Below the pieces are notes generated by a model. It searched no databases and was not told the DNA's origin. It was given only the letters and a program-made list of their open reading frames with translations. The position numbers and the translations under genes were made by a program. This document shows, one piece after another, positions 21,672 through 34,574 of a stretch of 64,000 nt of DNA (positions are counted from its first letter, which is position 1; every line of letters starts with the position of its first letter). Origin of the DNA: Symsagittifera roscoffensis (lineage: Eukaryota > Xenacoelomorpha > Acoela > Convolutidae); contig NC_087068.1 of assembly GCF_963678635.1 (NCBI RefSeq), forward strand, positions 25,151,311 to 25,215,310, read 5' to 3'.

Positions 21672-23617
21672 CTCATCCGGGGTTTACAGAGTTTTTTTTA
21701 TCTTTATCTTTCTTTCTGCAATTGGAGGATGGATGATGATCGTTGGTATTTGGCGAACATCATTTTCTTATTTGGTTCCTCCTGAAAAAGAACGTTCCAT
21801 GTAGCTGGAATCTTGGATATGAAGTTGTTAGCCTGTCATTCGACAAAGACTGTGACCGCCAACGAAATCAATCTGATTTCCAAATGGTTTGCTATGATTG
21901 GTCGTTGTGCTTTGGCGGAGAACTGATTGAGTGTCACTCTCATCTGGGAATGGCGTGGAGATTGTGTTTGGAGAGAATGCCTTTGTAACTCGGATCTGTA
22001 CGTATACTTGAACATCGAGGTGGTCATTGGTCTGATTCAATGAAATGTTTTTCTGCTAAGTCAAGTCGTACTCCAAATCATTTTTGAGTCGTGATTGTAG
22101 GCGGCATATCGGTTGCGTTTAGCCATTCTGCAGATCAAGTGTGATGGGGTGTTCTCTGGATGTTCGTCTTTGTAGTTGTGTATGATCTATGTACTGCATA
22201 TTAGAATTTACATTTTATAAAATTTTGTTAATTTAGTTTTTTAGTTATGATTTTGGTTAAATGTTTTCGCAAAAGCGTTTTAGTTTTAGTTCAGTTATTT
22301 TTAAGAAATACTCACCCTTGAGTACCTCTTGTCAAAAATTGTGATGAGGTCACAAAGCGTGGGTGTAGCTTGGTGGGTTAGGCCGGCTATAGAGCGTGCT
22401 CAGGACGTCCTCTCGGGTGGGTTAGGCCAGGAGTGGGAGTATGATTTCATGCTGTTCCTTTGAGAGGTCCTGCTATGTGGTAACGTTTATGTTGTATTTT
22501 TATGGTTTTGCTTCTGTTACTTTGGTTGTATCCTTTTTTCAAAAACCAATTTTTTTGGTTTTGGGTTTGTCTTGGGACTTTTTGGTGTTTTATTATTTCT
22601 TTCTTAGACTTGGTAATAGTCTTTAAAAGAATAAACTATCCAGTACTAAGCTGGTTTATTAAGGTTTGGGTACCGTGGGTTTTCTTTTCTTAGTCATGCT
22701 GTTATTTTGTGGTTTATGGTGTTTAGTAAACTGCGTTGGTTAGTTTGGGTTTATTATATAATTCCTTTCCAACCGCGTTATGGAAAAGTTGGAAATGTGT
22801 TATCGCTTTTTTGAGTTGTTGTTAGTGAAAACTTAAAACTTGAAAACGTTATTTTAAAAAATTCTTTGTGGGCGAGCTGTGCGATTTTGAATAGAATTCT
22901 TGTGCGAGTATATGAAAAGTTTAGTACTGCTTTCTTCTTTGTTATAAATCTACTACTTAGAAACTGAATTTTACTGTTTTTGGGGGCTTGAAATTATAAA
23001 TTTGTTTTCACCGTATTTAATTTTACTACATTTGGGGAAATAATATATAAATTAATTTACTACTTTTCTTATAAATTTTACTGCATCATTTAGTGCTGAA
23101 GATTTAATAGATTTTATGATGAATGAAAGAAATTTTATTTTTGTTTGATTTTTCTTCTGTTATGGTGATTGTGATGTGAAGACTAAAAGAATAAATTGAA
23201 CTTTGATAACAAATGGTTAGTTAAAAATTTAAAATAGTTACTTTTAAAATATGCAATTTTTATTTACCTTAATCGTCGGGGAAGAAACCGTGCGCAAAAA
23301 TGTCTTGAATCGCATCTGATGTTGTTAGTAAATTTGCTAGTATGCGTATGATATTGTTTAGTTTGTAGCAGTGGCCAAAAGAATTGAAGTGGTTTTATGG
23401 TTCTTAGTTCTTCGGTGCCTACTGCAATTTCATGATGTTTGTTCTGGATTAAATTGTAAATTTTATGATTTTATTTAGTGTTGTGAATGAATTTTAATAT
23501 GGGTATTTCTATAGGTTGAATATATTCATGCGGGATTAATAAAAGTCGGAATTCTTCTACGTTGAAGGTCTTAGTGAGGGGATAGAATATATACACTTGG
23601 TTGATTGGGTCATAATT
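21672..23617 (-). other. 3' untranslated region of the element, copy B
   Basis: Nearly identical to 15975-17925. Over the plus-strand frame 21743-21988 the two copies differ at five places, all transitions. Four of these are silent in that frame. Confidence 0.55.
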
Positions 23618-25095
23618 TCAGAGGATGCCTTGAATGTCAGTATTTTTAATACAATATGTGAAATTTAGGAAAAACGGTGAGGTATATCTAGAATTAATAA
23701 ACTGAAATATGTGGTGGGGTTGTCGTGATGGTGCGGATAAATCAAATTGATTTTGTTTAAAACGATAATAGGTGTAGGTTTGTGTTTTTTTAGTTCTCAA
23801 CATGATGTCGTGTGAACAGTGCAAATCACGTTCTTTGGGTGTAAGAAAATGAAAGGTTAATGAAAAAGTTTGAATTTTGTCGTAAAATGATTCGTATGCC
23901 TGAATATCGGATAGTGCTTCTGAAATAATGTGATCATGCTTTTTGTCTAATATGTTAAGTGTGAATAAGTAAGATGTTTTTATGAAAAATTTCTCTGTTA
24001 ATTGTGGGTTTGCAAAATGATCGTCATCAAGAAATTGATCTTGATTGGGTCTTATGATGTTATGATCATAATATTCAATTGAAAAATCATTAGCTCGAGG
24101 TGCAGTGAATGTTTTTAGTAATTTCTTATATCCTACATATGTAAATTTTTGAGGTGTTGGTGATGTGATTAGTCTAAAAAATTCGTTCTTAATCCTTTTA
24201 ATATCATGTGTGGTGTTATGAAGTGGTAAGGTAAGGGGATTAGTAAAACTGTAATAAGCGGTCCAATGAAGTGTGGGTATTAATACATGCTCATGTACGA
24301 AATTATGTGGTTCAGGTTTAGGGTCGGATTGATTTAAGGTATACTGGGGAAATAAGGGTAGGGTTATTTGAAGATAATTTGCATTATTGGTGTGGTCTGG
24401 ATGGTTAATATTTTCTCGCACGGTTCCGGGTTTGGATGGGAACGGGTGATTTGGAAATTTTCGTTTAAATGCTCTATAAGCTCGGTTAGTACTAGTGGAA
24501 GTTTCAGTTGGTGTCGATGATTGAGCTAATGATGGGGTATAATCTGAAGCTGTTGTAGGTGTTGGTGGATTTGATGATGTTATTGTTGATGATAGTTGGT
24601 GAATACTGAAAGTATGGGAACATGGTAATTGTTGTTGGAGTGTTATAAAGTTATCGAGTTCTTCAGAAGTTTGGATATTATCTGCGGAATTGTTGGCTGA
24701 TCGTTCAGAATGAAATGGTGAGTAGGTTGCGGTTACTTGGGAAGTATGAGAGGGATTGGAAGGAGATGTACTGTGATGTTAAGATTGAATAGAATGAAAG
24801 GGGGTTTTTGAGAAAATTGAAGGGTTGGTTTGGGTATAGGTTGAAGGGGATGGTTCGGAATCTGCGAATTCATCGGGAGTTTCTATATCGGAGTTATTGA
24901 ATTGTAATACTGTTTGAAAAACTGTGATGTCTGAGTTAGTATCAGAATTCATGCCTGATGATGTTTTAATTTGTGGTGAATCAGGTGGCGGAAAAGCAAA
25001 AAGTGGGATAAGGGGGATTGAATTTTGGAGGTTGGCAGGGTGGGAGTTAGATCTGTGGAGGGATCCAATTTGTCTGCTCACCGTGGGCTGAAAAA
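23618..25095 (-). pseudogene. Large unknown ORF downstream of env (copy B)
   Basis: A minus-strand frame runs about 490 codons with one in-frame TAA at 24779-24781. The first half is rich in Ser, Thr, Pro, Asn and Gln. The last 250 residues are more ordered, with many Phe, Tyr, His and Asp (for example KFTYVGYKKLLKTF). There is no good ATG at its start. Just upstream the minus strand reads TTTTTTTTTCAG, which is both a splice-acceptor look-alike and a homopolymer where the env tail frame could shift in. It may be the end of a long Env cytoplasmic tail or a separate spliced accessory protein. No family recognised. Confidence 0.5.
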
Positions 25096-27370
25096 AAAAT
25101 TGTTATTTTGAGATTGAAAAGTGGTGGTATGGGTTTGTTCAATGATTTGTTCATATGTATCGTCATTTTGGAGGTGTTGTGTTACTATATGTTGAATGGG
25201 GCTTTGTATTGTATTTGGTCTTAAATTTGGAGGGTTTGTGATTGCTAGATTTCTAAAGTTTCGTGAAACTAATGATAATGGATGGATTTGGGGTAGGTTT
25301 GGTAAATATGGCGCTAGAGGTAAAGTATTTGTATTATTTTGTGATTCGTCATATGTGTTTGGTTTTGTGGATAGTTTTGTATTGTATTCTTTGATTTGTG
25401 CATCTAAGAGTATTTTGTTTAAAAAATTCGAAAAAATCCTGCAAATAATGTGCGTGCTACGCTTGCTTGTCGGTTTACTTGTGTATGTATTGCGCATTTA
25501 TTATAGATTCCTTCTATTAATGAGAAAAGAAATCCAAAAAAGCTAAACATAGCGTATAAGATAGTCAATCTTTCTAAGATGTAATATGGCCATCCTAGAA
25601 AGGCAAGAATTTCGTTTTTTAAGATAACGAAACTAAAAAACTTTATTGATGAGGTGTCTTGGGGTCTGTATTTTTCTTATTTAAATATATGTAGTCCTTA
25701 ATATCTTTAAAATATCCGCTGTAATCTTGTGTACAAATGTCTGAAAATCCTGCGGTTACTGCAAGTTTTCTTAAAATTTGATCTATTGATTGTCGTTTAA
25801 TAGTGTCCATTTGTGTTAGTAGTTCCTGAAACTGTTGTGTTCTAATGTGACGTTGTATGTCTGATTTAGAATATATTCATATCGATTGTAAATCGATATT
25901 TGGATTACTTGCAATAGCTCGAATACTTTCGGGTGAAAATTTTTTCAATGGCTGCATTAATGTAGGGTACGGTGTAAGTAGGTAGTATTTATCTTCGTCC
26001 GGATTTAATTGTACGACGTTGTGGCTGTTTTCTGATCCACATGGGACTGCGGTATCCCAACAATATGTTTGTCGTGAAAGTGTATCGACAAAATGTACTA
26101 AATTTTTATAGAATATCGGGATTCTTTTATAACAACGTTTATCTTCAAAAACACATAATGGTGATGTTTTTTTGGTGCAAGTATAAAACCATAAGAAGTT
26201 TCCTTTGTAGTCAAAGAAGTTTGATCTATTTACGGATAAAAAATATCCTGCGTAGGGTATTTTTAGAACTGCTAACTCCAGTGATTGCAAAATCTGTGTT
26301 CTTTCTAATTCACATAGCTGATGTAATGTTTCTAATTCAGAAAGTGACCTTTCTTGAAAAGTTCTACTAATTGTGTAGTCTAATTTCAGATCTAAGTGAA
26401 TGTCATAATGTATTGCATTGCTCCAAAATAGGTACTATTCACTAATGAGAGTTTTTGTAAACGTGTGCTTTCACTGTCGTATGGTTTTAGTTTTCCACCA
26501 GGGTTACCTGCGTTTTTAAGAAGGTTTACTGGGATGTTTGATGTGTCGTTGTTTATGTGTCAATTGTTGCTTGTGTCCTTGTGGTAGGATCACAATAGCC
26601 TTGGTCGTTTTTACAAGGTATCCTGATTCCTTGATAAATTATGGTGTTGTCTTTTAAATCTTGTGTAAGTTGTATTTTTTCAAGTTGTATTTTCCAGTAA
26701 AAAAAAAACACTATTTCTTGTTATCCTAATTTTTTGTATCTGCTTTGCAGTTCGAAGGATTCTTTATACCAATATATGGAATCCAGTGTTTATCGTGAAT
26801 ATCATAAGTTAATCGTCCGTGTGCGCCATTGTATGGGATCTTTCGTCTAATTTAAAATGTCCTTGATATCTTTCAAGTTCTGCTTGATGTACGGAGTCGG
26901 ATAAAACTTGAAAATTTGCTAATTTTCAGTTTGAATTTTTGTTTTTCGTCAAATTTAATCTGAGTAGGAGTAGTTCGTTTTTACAATCGTCGGTTTTTAG
27001 ATGAAAGAGTCTTTCTTTATTACTCTGGTAGAATTATTCGTGATCAAGTCGGTTTTTATTTCTATTGGAGACTTTTGAACAATGTACTTTCTGTTCGGAA
27101 AATGTCGCTGTAACCTGTAAGTGTTGTTGCTCGGGCTTTTGAGTATAATGTTGATATTACATTTGTGGTTTCTATAGCTTGTGGTTCTGATTCGCATTGT
27201 GTTACTTGGTTTATAGCATATTTGTGTAGCGTTTTCTGTTCGTTTTCTTGACAATCATAGTGTGTCACTAATAAATCCTGAGGTCCTGTGCGAGGAGTTG
27301 GATTTGTTTTTTGTTCGGAAAAAATTATAAAAAGGAGGTGTTGAAATGTGAATATCCTCAAAATATACAA
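25096..27370 (-). pseudogene. env: Env glycoprotein, jingchuvirus-like (copy B, anchor kept)
   Basis: Same landmarks as copy A. The block at 25877-26290 contains CYKRIPIFYKNLVHFVD and a following C-W-D-T-A-V-P-C. After it, at about 25510-25630, a different frame codes for a hydrophobic anchor (ILYAMFSFFGFLFSLIEG) followed by a basic tail, as in a type I membrane protein. A frameshift near the A-runs at 25420-25440 separates the anchor from the tail frame 25078-25497. The N-terminal YDC block is at 27062-27370. A 335-bp central segment present in copy A is absent here (junction near 26556). Each copy is thus broken in a different place. Confidence 0.5.
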
Positions 27371-28318
27371 GTGTATGATAATCCTGAGTATGGGTATAAA
27401 AAGTTATATATCCAATTGTCTTTTTGGTATATCTGTCGTATTTATATATGACTTCAGTTGTGATAAATGGGGGGAGGTAATGATTGAGCTGTTATCTTTG
27501 GTGGGTCTAAGGGAAAAGGGTGTTGAATAATATTAATAATTCTCACTGTGATCTCAAACTTTAATTGGAGACGATTTTGTTGAAGTGTTTGAATATTGTG
27601 TTCTCGAATATCTTTGTGGATTTCTTGTGTATACTGTAGTCTATTTAGTGCCCAAATGTGAAATCGGCTACTTTCTTGATGTTGTCCAAATAGTGGGCGA
27701 GGTGCTACGAAAGTGTTCCAATTTAATCGTAGAGGGGTATTTGTTAATAATTGTTCGTGGTATCTGAAGCCAAGATAGTTTGGAAAACTAAAGGGGAAAG
27801 TGTTGGTGATACTTGACTCATTGATGGTTTTGATGGAAGTGAGAGTGCTTCTGGCAGGGATGATCAGGTTGTATCAGAAGAAATATTTTTTGGTTCATTT
27901 AATAAGTTGGGTTCACCTTGGGTATTTGAATGGGTTGTCCAATATGGTAGACGTTCAGTAGATTCTGGGGGTTAAAAGGATTTTCGCGGATCTGCTCTGA
28001 TGTTGGGGTTGAAACTAGATAGTCTAAGGGGATGTAGTTCCGGTAATGTAGTACTAGAAAGTTCTGATGTAGTCGAGGTTGGGGATTGAGGTATGTTGAA
28101 TTGAACTCTGGGGGTTTGAAAATTTCTATTTCGTCTTGTATGTATAATTTGTCTATTTATTTCAAGTGTATTTTGATTTTGACTAATATCTCTTAATCGA
28201 AGTGAGATCTTTCTGTAAGGTGGGATATAAATTATATGTTGGTTCGCTTAAAGGTGCTTGGCGATTAACAGGTTCTAATGGTTCAGATAATCGATCGTGC
28301 ATGTAGTTCTTCAAAAGT
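27371..28318 (-). pseudogene. Linker ORF between pol and env (copy B)
   Basis: Homologous to 20409-21300, with additional small deletions near 28040. At 28318-28340 it is joined to spacer sequence. About 440 bp present in the 34.6-35.8 kb copy are missing at the joint. Confidence 0.55.
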
Positions 28319-29237
28319 GTATGGGTTATCTTGAAAAGTTGTTAGCTTCGAAAGTTGCAATGAAAAAGAATAGCAAAAATTTAAATAGAGTAGAAATTTT
28401 TGTGAAAAGATTTGAGATTATTCGTTTAAGAGTATCACCTGTTGGAGAAAGAAGCATTTAAGAAATGATTCGTTTCGTCAAAAATTTTTGGGCGAAATTC
28501 AAGTGTGGTTGGATTATTTATTGATTTTTTGACAAGTGGATTGAGTTGTGTCAAAAATTGTTGGGGGTTTGTTTTATGGTAGTTGGGAAGTCTTCCTAGT
28601 TTTAATTTCATTTGTTGATCAATTGGGGGTATCTTTGAAATGTTTGTACTTTAAGCCAAATGATTAAGGGTCTCTTTTACTTTAGGCTAATTTCTCATTT
28701 TTGGTTGGAGGGTTTTTGAAGTCTGGATTGGGAAAATATTGTTGATATTTGCATTATTTGATAGGGGAGGGTTGGAATATTGAAGTGGTGTTTATTTTAA
28801 TTGTCAAGTTTTATTAAGGTGCTTATTTTTGACCTGGAGGTTGTAAAATTATAATTATGGATATGCCTGGAGATTAAAATCTGTCGGCTAATGAATTTGT
28901 GTTAGAGATATTAAGGTGACAAATTTGAATGTATTATATTGGCTGAATTTGAACTAGAATTAATCAAGTATGTTTTCAGCATGTTATTACGAAAATGTGA
29001 ATGTTCAAAAAGATTTAAAAGAATATTAACATTAATCAAATTTAAGGTTGTTTTTGAAATTCAACTTTCTTTAATATTTTAGATTGTGCTATAATTGTCT
29101 TGTAATTTTTTCGTGGTTGACTTCTAAGTCGTGATGATTCTCTATGTTTGGATTTTTGTTGTTGATCCTGTGGAAAAAATTTTTCTGTCATTTTTCTATT
29201 TTTTCTTTTTTTTTTAGGTATTTTTGATTCTGGTGTG
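28319..29237 (-). other. Spacer between pol and linker, copy C
   Basis: AT-rich, repeated at about 35840, 38640, 46150, 47861, 49585 and 51967. It has no conserved long frame. The end of the Pol frame, a Lys/Arg-rich tail, probably extends into it to about 29050. Confidence 0.45.
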
Positions 29238-30960
29238 TTAGCTGTTTGAGGGGCTACGTTTTTCTGTTGGATTGTGTTTGATTTTTATTGTTCTTATCGG
29301 TTTGATTTTGTTCCATTTGTGGATTATTTTGAACAATTTTTTAACCTGTAAAAGAATATAATTGGGTTGATGCTCGGAGTGCGTATTCGTTTGGATAAAA
29401 AGGTAAAAGATTGTTACGGTGTTGAATAATTTCAATTTTAGTGGAATCAATGGGTTTGAATGTTACTTCTGTAGGTTTGTCAATAATTTGATATGCTTTT
29501 TTTAATTGGTTGTAATTTTTTGTAGATTTCTTTTTGTGTATTAAAATTGGGTATTAAAACAAATGTTTCAATTTTTAAATCTGTGGCTGGCATGAAACGT
29601 GAAATAATTTGGTTGTTTATTTTTTGCCTTTGTAAAAATTTCTTTGTTACTTTTTGGTAGATTTCATTTTGTTTTTATCTCTATTTAAAATCCATTCGGT
29701 ATGTGTGCCGAAAGCTAATTTTAGAAGTTGTGGATGATGAAAGTGATCTTCATCATGGGTGTGTAATGGTAGATTTTAACATATTGAATCTTTATTTGGT
29801 TGACAATAACCTTGTGTGTTTTATAGGCATTTGCTATAAACATAATTGGTTTTCGTGGCTTTTGATTAAAAACCATTTCTTTTGATGACATTCCTAGGAC
29901 CATTCTGTTGACCATTCAGTATTTCGTGTACCATTTCAATTAATGATACATCTAAGGTAGTCTTGTAATGAACGGTTCATACCTTCGACTAATCCGTTTG
30001 TCCAAAGTGCATGAGAAGTACGTGCTTTATGTTTAATGTTATATAATTAGCATGGTGTGATAATTTCATTATTTATGAGTTCTATGCAGTTATCTGTGAC
30101 TAGTATTTATGGTAATCCGAATTTCGCAATCCAGTGTTCGTAAAGTGTTGTATATGCGTAGTAAACATTACAATGTGGTACTGGGTTGAGTGCTACGTAG
30201 TAGGTAAATGCATCAACAATGACCATAATGTAAGAGTTTCCTTCAGAGGATGGTGAAATTGGTCCTTTTATGTCAATTGAAATTCTACGATTGAAATATA
30301 GACTTTGTCCTTTAAAATCTTGTTTTTGTGCTAACTGTTTTTGATTGGGGTAAGGTTTATTTAACTGACATATTATGCAATCGTTGCATAATACTTTAAT
30401 CAAAATTGGTGCATTTGGGAAGTAGACAATTTGTGTAAAATTTGAGAATGTCTTTTCTGATCCTGAGTGTCTTTTTGTATTTTGCGTATGTGATACGTTG
30501 AATGCTATCAACATCATACTTAGAGGGAGACAGGGGACTTTTGAATCAGGTGTTTGATATTCTAAAAGATCTGTGTTCTCATTTATAATAGTATTGTTAA
30601 ATTTTATAAAATAGCGGAGGAGTGTTTTAGTTCCTAAAATTGTTTTATCAGCTTTTGCTGATTTTGTTTTGTATTTGTGCCTTGATTTGAGTTGTCTAAT
30701 AACAGGGTCAAAATTTTGGTATTTTTGTAATAATTTTAGTGTAATTTTTTCTGTTGGTGGTAGAAAATTATTTTCGACTTCTGATTTTGATAAGGTAATT
30801 GTGTCTAGTGGGTCATGAAGATTAAAAAATTGATTTACTGTGTATTTTAAATCATTTGTTGGTGGTCCTGATAAATTTATTTTATCAGTTAAATTTTCTT
30901 TTTGTATTAATGGGAAAGGATCTTTTTTGTGTGGTTGTTGGTTTATTTTCTTTTGTTGAG
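29238..30960 (-). pseudogene. pol: Integrase, copy C
   Basis: The block at 30107-30517 codes for the zinc-binding region and first catalytic Asp, with IDIKGPISP and MVIVDAFTYYVALNPVPHC. The block at 29721-29915 gives the C-terminal part after the catalytic Glu. In this copy the phrase GMSSKEMVF has Lys where other copies have a stop. Frames are interrupted between blocks. The 29238-29450 frame is the C-terminal Pol tail. Confidence 0.65.
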
Positions 30961-31125
30961 TTTATTTCTTTATTCAATGTGAATATGGGATTGGTTTGAA
31001 TGTGGATGTTTCTAATAAATCAACTTCAAAGTGATTATTTTGACAATCTAAATAATGGGAAAGTTTTCCAAATTGTTTATTTGTGATTGATCTCTATCGG
31101 TTTTTACTGCATATTTACATTCTAA

Positions 31126-31650
31126 TCATGGTGATGTTTCATCTTTTGCTAGATAAAATTTAATATTTTGTGGTATTTCAACTGTAGTTTTTCGTAAAAG
31201 TAGTTCAGGTGGTGTCTTTCTACTTAATGTATCTGGTAATGCAAAATTTTTTCCTGCTGTCCAAACTCTATTTAGGTTTGGGAATTTCATTAGTTTTAAT
31301 TGAAACATATAAACTCTATGGTTTGGATTTGACTTCCGTGTAAAAAGAAGTATAATTGGTTTGTGATCTGTAAATAGAACTGTTGGATGTTTTGATCTGA
31401 GTATCAGAAAATCATATTCTGTAAGTGTATATATTATAGCTGTGCATAATATGCACGACTGTGCACGACAGTAAAGAGTCGTAATTCAGCTTGTTCAATT
31501 AAACGAAAGTTTGCTGATTTGAGATTCATTTTGTTTGTTCCACTTTGTGATTATAGTAATGCTGCGCCGGTGCCAAAATTTAAAGCATCGCACTTTGCGT
31601 TAAATGGTTGATTTGGATCTGGGATTGTATTTGATGTTTATTCTGTTAAA
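31126..31650 (-). pseudogene. pol: RNase H, copy C
   Basis: Contains KNFALPDTLSR and the upstream FTDHKPII motif of Ty3-type RNase H. It ends at the same TGA, after DETSP, as copies E and F. A disrupted stretch at about 31440-31470 removes the block with the catalytic Glu. Confidence 0.65.
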
Positions 31651-31742
31651 AGTTTTTTAATTTCTATAAAGCGTGTTTGATGTTCGGTAGTAAAGTCAAA
31701 GTTGTTTTGCTGTCTAAGGATGTTATAGAAAGGTCTCAAGTA

Positions 31743-32640
31743 TTACTGAATTTTGTAAACATATTTACTTAAAAAAATTAACATTCCAAGAAACTCTGGG
31801 ATTTTCTTTTTTTTTGTGGGTGGTTGAAGTTTTTGAATTGCGTCGATGCGTGATCTTAACGGAGTTATAGTGTTACTTTCAATAATGTGTTCAAGAAACT
31901 TAACGCCTGTTAGGAAAAAATGTGATTTGTCCGGGGCTGCTTTCATCTTTTCATTTTTGAGTATTTGAAGATATTGTTCTAAAACTGTAAGCATTTCGTC
32001 TTTAGTTTGTGATTGCATGAAAACATCGTCTAAATATGTGATGCATTTTTCTTGAGTTTAAGTGGTCTAGAAATTTTACTCATTAAAGCTGAAAAAGCTG
32101 CTGGTCATATGGATATTCCATAGAACAATCTATTGAGTTCATATTGTTGATTTCCAATAACGAATTGTGTTAATCGTCTTGATTGTTCATCTAATGGCAT
32201 TTGGTTGTATGCACTATTCATGTCTGCCGTTGTGAAATAATTACTATTTATTATTGTCAGGATGACTTGAATTGGTTCAATAGGCCAATTGCATTTAGAT
32301 TCGTCTATTAGTGAAATGAGATATCTAGCGCCTAGAAGTATTTTTAGTGATGCTCCTTTAACTAGGATGATCATTGGATTGATAAAGGTGTTACTTTTTG
32401 GCTGTTCTTCTCTAATTACTGGGGATATAATTTCGTATTGTTCTAAAATGTCAAGTAGTCTGTTTACTGTATCATGTAAGTGTATTGGTACTTTGCTTGC
32501 TCTTTCTTTTTTGAAAATTGCGTCAGGTTTTAAAGGTATATGTAGTGGTGAATTAACTTTTCCAACATCAAATTTTGATGTTGCATAAACTGTCGGATAC
32601 TTTAACAGTTGTTTGGCTAATTTGTCTATTTTTTTGTGTT
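31743..32640 (-). pseudogene. pol: Reverse transcriptase, copy C
   Basis: The frame 32105-32374 has TTADMNSAYNQMPLDE with the first catalytic Asp. The active-site YLDD is coded at 32025-32036. The thumb/connection block KAAPDKSHFFLTGVKFLEHI lies at 31743-32018. An in-frame TGA after YGISI at 32105 is shared with both other copies. Confidence 0.7.
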
Positions 32641-32929
32641 ATTTGAGATTGTTGAAAATTAAAGAGTGTGAAATAATCTGTATTTCTTTTTTTATTGCTT
32701 ATTATAATATTTATTGATAATTCTTCTTTAAGAATTGTTGATTGTTAAATGTCTTTTAGTTGTTATATATTATGGACTCTGTATGCTACTTCGTTTGTGG
32801 GTGAAGTTGTTGCATTTGTTTCACGGTGTCCTAAGAGTCCTAAAGGTAATGTTATCTTGTATGGTGAATTATTATATAAGTGTAGCGAAATGATATCGTA
32901 GTTTGAGATTTTCATGTATTTTATGGTTG

Positions 32930-33500
32930 AAATTGTTATTCGAAAAACTTATTAATGGGTCTAAGTTCGAGATCTGACATAAAGAGATGTTGTTTGTTTT
33001 GGTTTTTATCATATTGGTGAACTTGTTTGATTGAAAAGTTATATACATTTCCTCATAGTGGCTTCAGGTATTTTCGTTCCTGATTGTAAATAGGGTAAAT
33101 TTTGGCAAAAAATGGTGGTTGTATGTTTAATCTTTGAAAGAATGTTAAGGCTGTGTTTTTCATTCTTGTATACTTGTCTTTTATATGGATTTTGCTATTT
33201 AAAATGTTTATTGTGGGATTATACTTAGTTATAAACTGTATGCCAATGATAATGTGTTTTATATCTGTTATGAGAAATGTTTGTTTAAACGGTTTGTTCA
33301 AAATATTATTTTGTTTCATTGTTCTAGTGGGGACAAGGAAAAGTTGGATTTTTCTATAATTAATTATTCTTCAGCCTTGTGCTGTTGCTAGTTTACCGGC
33401 TGTTTTCATAGGTACTAAGTTTGGATGTAATGTTTTGATTTCATTCCAAGTGAGAATATTAATGATATTTGATTCTGCTCCTGAGTCTATTAAAAAATCT
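32930..33500 (-). pseudogene. pol: Aspartic protease, copy C
   Basis: The frame 33053-33319 holds the ITDIKHIIIGIQFI strand that corresponds to the I-I-G flap-side motif. The DSG site is coded at about 33481-33489. The frame between them is broken near 33360. Confidence 0.6.
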
Positions 33501-33503
33501 ATT

Positions 33504-34545
33504 TCAAGATCTGGTGGTTGAAATTCTTGGTTTCTTGGGCTTTCTAAGAGAAATGGGATTGTCCAACTTTTTTTTGGGTTGTTCTTTTTTTATATTTTGA
33601 TAAGTGTGGTTTGAACTTGAGCATTGTCCTTCGTATTTTTCGGGTTTAATTACAGTGTTAATTTCTTTTACTTCTTTTGTAGCTGGTACATTATTGCTAG
33701 TAGGTCTAGTGTAATAATCATGAAGAAATTCCAATTGAGTTTCGTAAATGTGTGAACTGAAGGGTTGTTCATATATGATAGTTTCGTAGTCATTTTCAAC
33801 TATTATCTTATTTACTGAGATGGTGTTATCTGTATCATTTTCACTGTCTGTTTTTTCACAATTAATGTGGTTTAGTTGTAATTCAGTACTTTCTGTATCA
33901 TCGATACCAGGCGGTCCTGAAGTTGTTCCTTCAGTTGTTTGTACTTGGTTAATTTGTCTTTGATGTTTTGGAGTATTGCTTCTATATCTGTGTTGGAAAT
34001 CTGGATAACGGTTACTATTCCTACAAGGAGATTGGGAATAAATTCTTTGTTTATTGTTATAACTTGAGTTTCTGTTTTGTGAACTGTTTCGTGATCTATT
34101 TTGATATATTATTGGGTCTTTGATAATTTCTATTGTAGGAGTTGTTTCTTGATTTGTTATTTGGATAATATTGATTTCAATTATTTGAATAGCTTCTATT
34201 TCTATTATTTGAATAGTTTCTATTTCTATTGTACGATGAATTTCGTGATCTATCGAATAGTGTCTAATCCTAGGGTTTGAACGGGAACTGGTTGCAGATG
34301 AAAATTCTCTTCTGTTTACATTCGATCGTGAATAGTTATTTTGATATTGATTATGTTGACTATTTGATCGACTATATCTACTTTGTGAGAAATTTCGTGA
34401 ATTTCTTTATTCTGCTGATCTACCTCTATAACTTAATTGATTTCTCGAATAGTTTGAATTATTTGGAAGTGGTTTTCCAGAGCTGTTGTTACTGTGTATA
34501 TTTTTATTTGGTTTTATTTGGTAGGTTTTGGTCTTTTTTCATGTT
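33504..34545 (-). pseudogene. gag: Gag C-terminal RS-rich region, copy C
   Basis: Encodes Arg/Ser/Asn-rich sequence plus a run of Ile/Glu repeats. It lacks capsid and zinc knuckle because the copy is cut at about 34550 and joined to the linker ORF of the next unit. Confidence 0.65.
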
Positions 34546-34574
34546 CTGGTAGAATGCTTTGCTTGGTTATTAAG

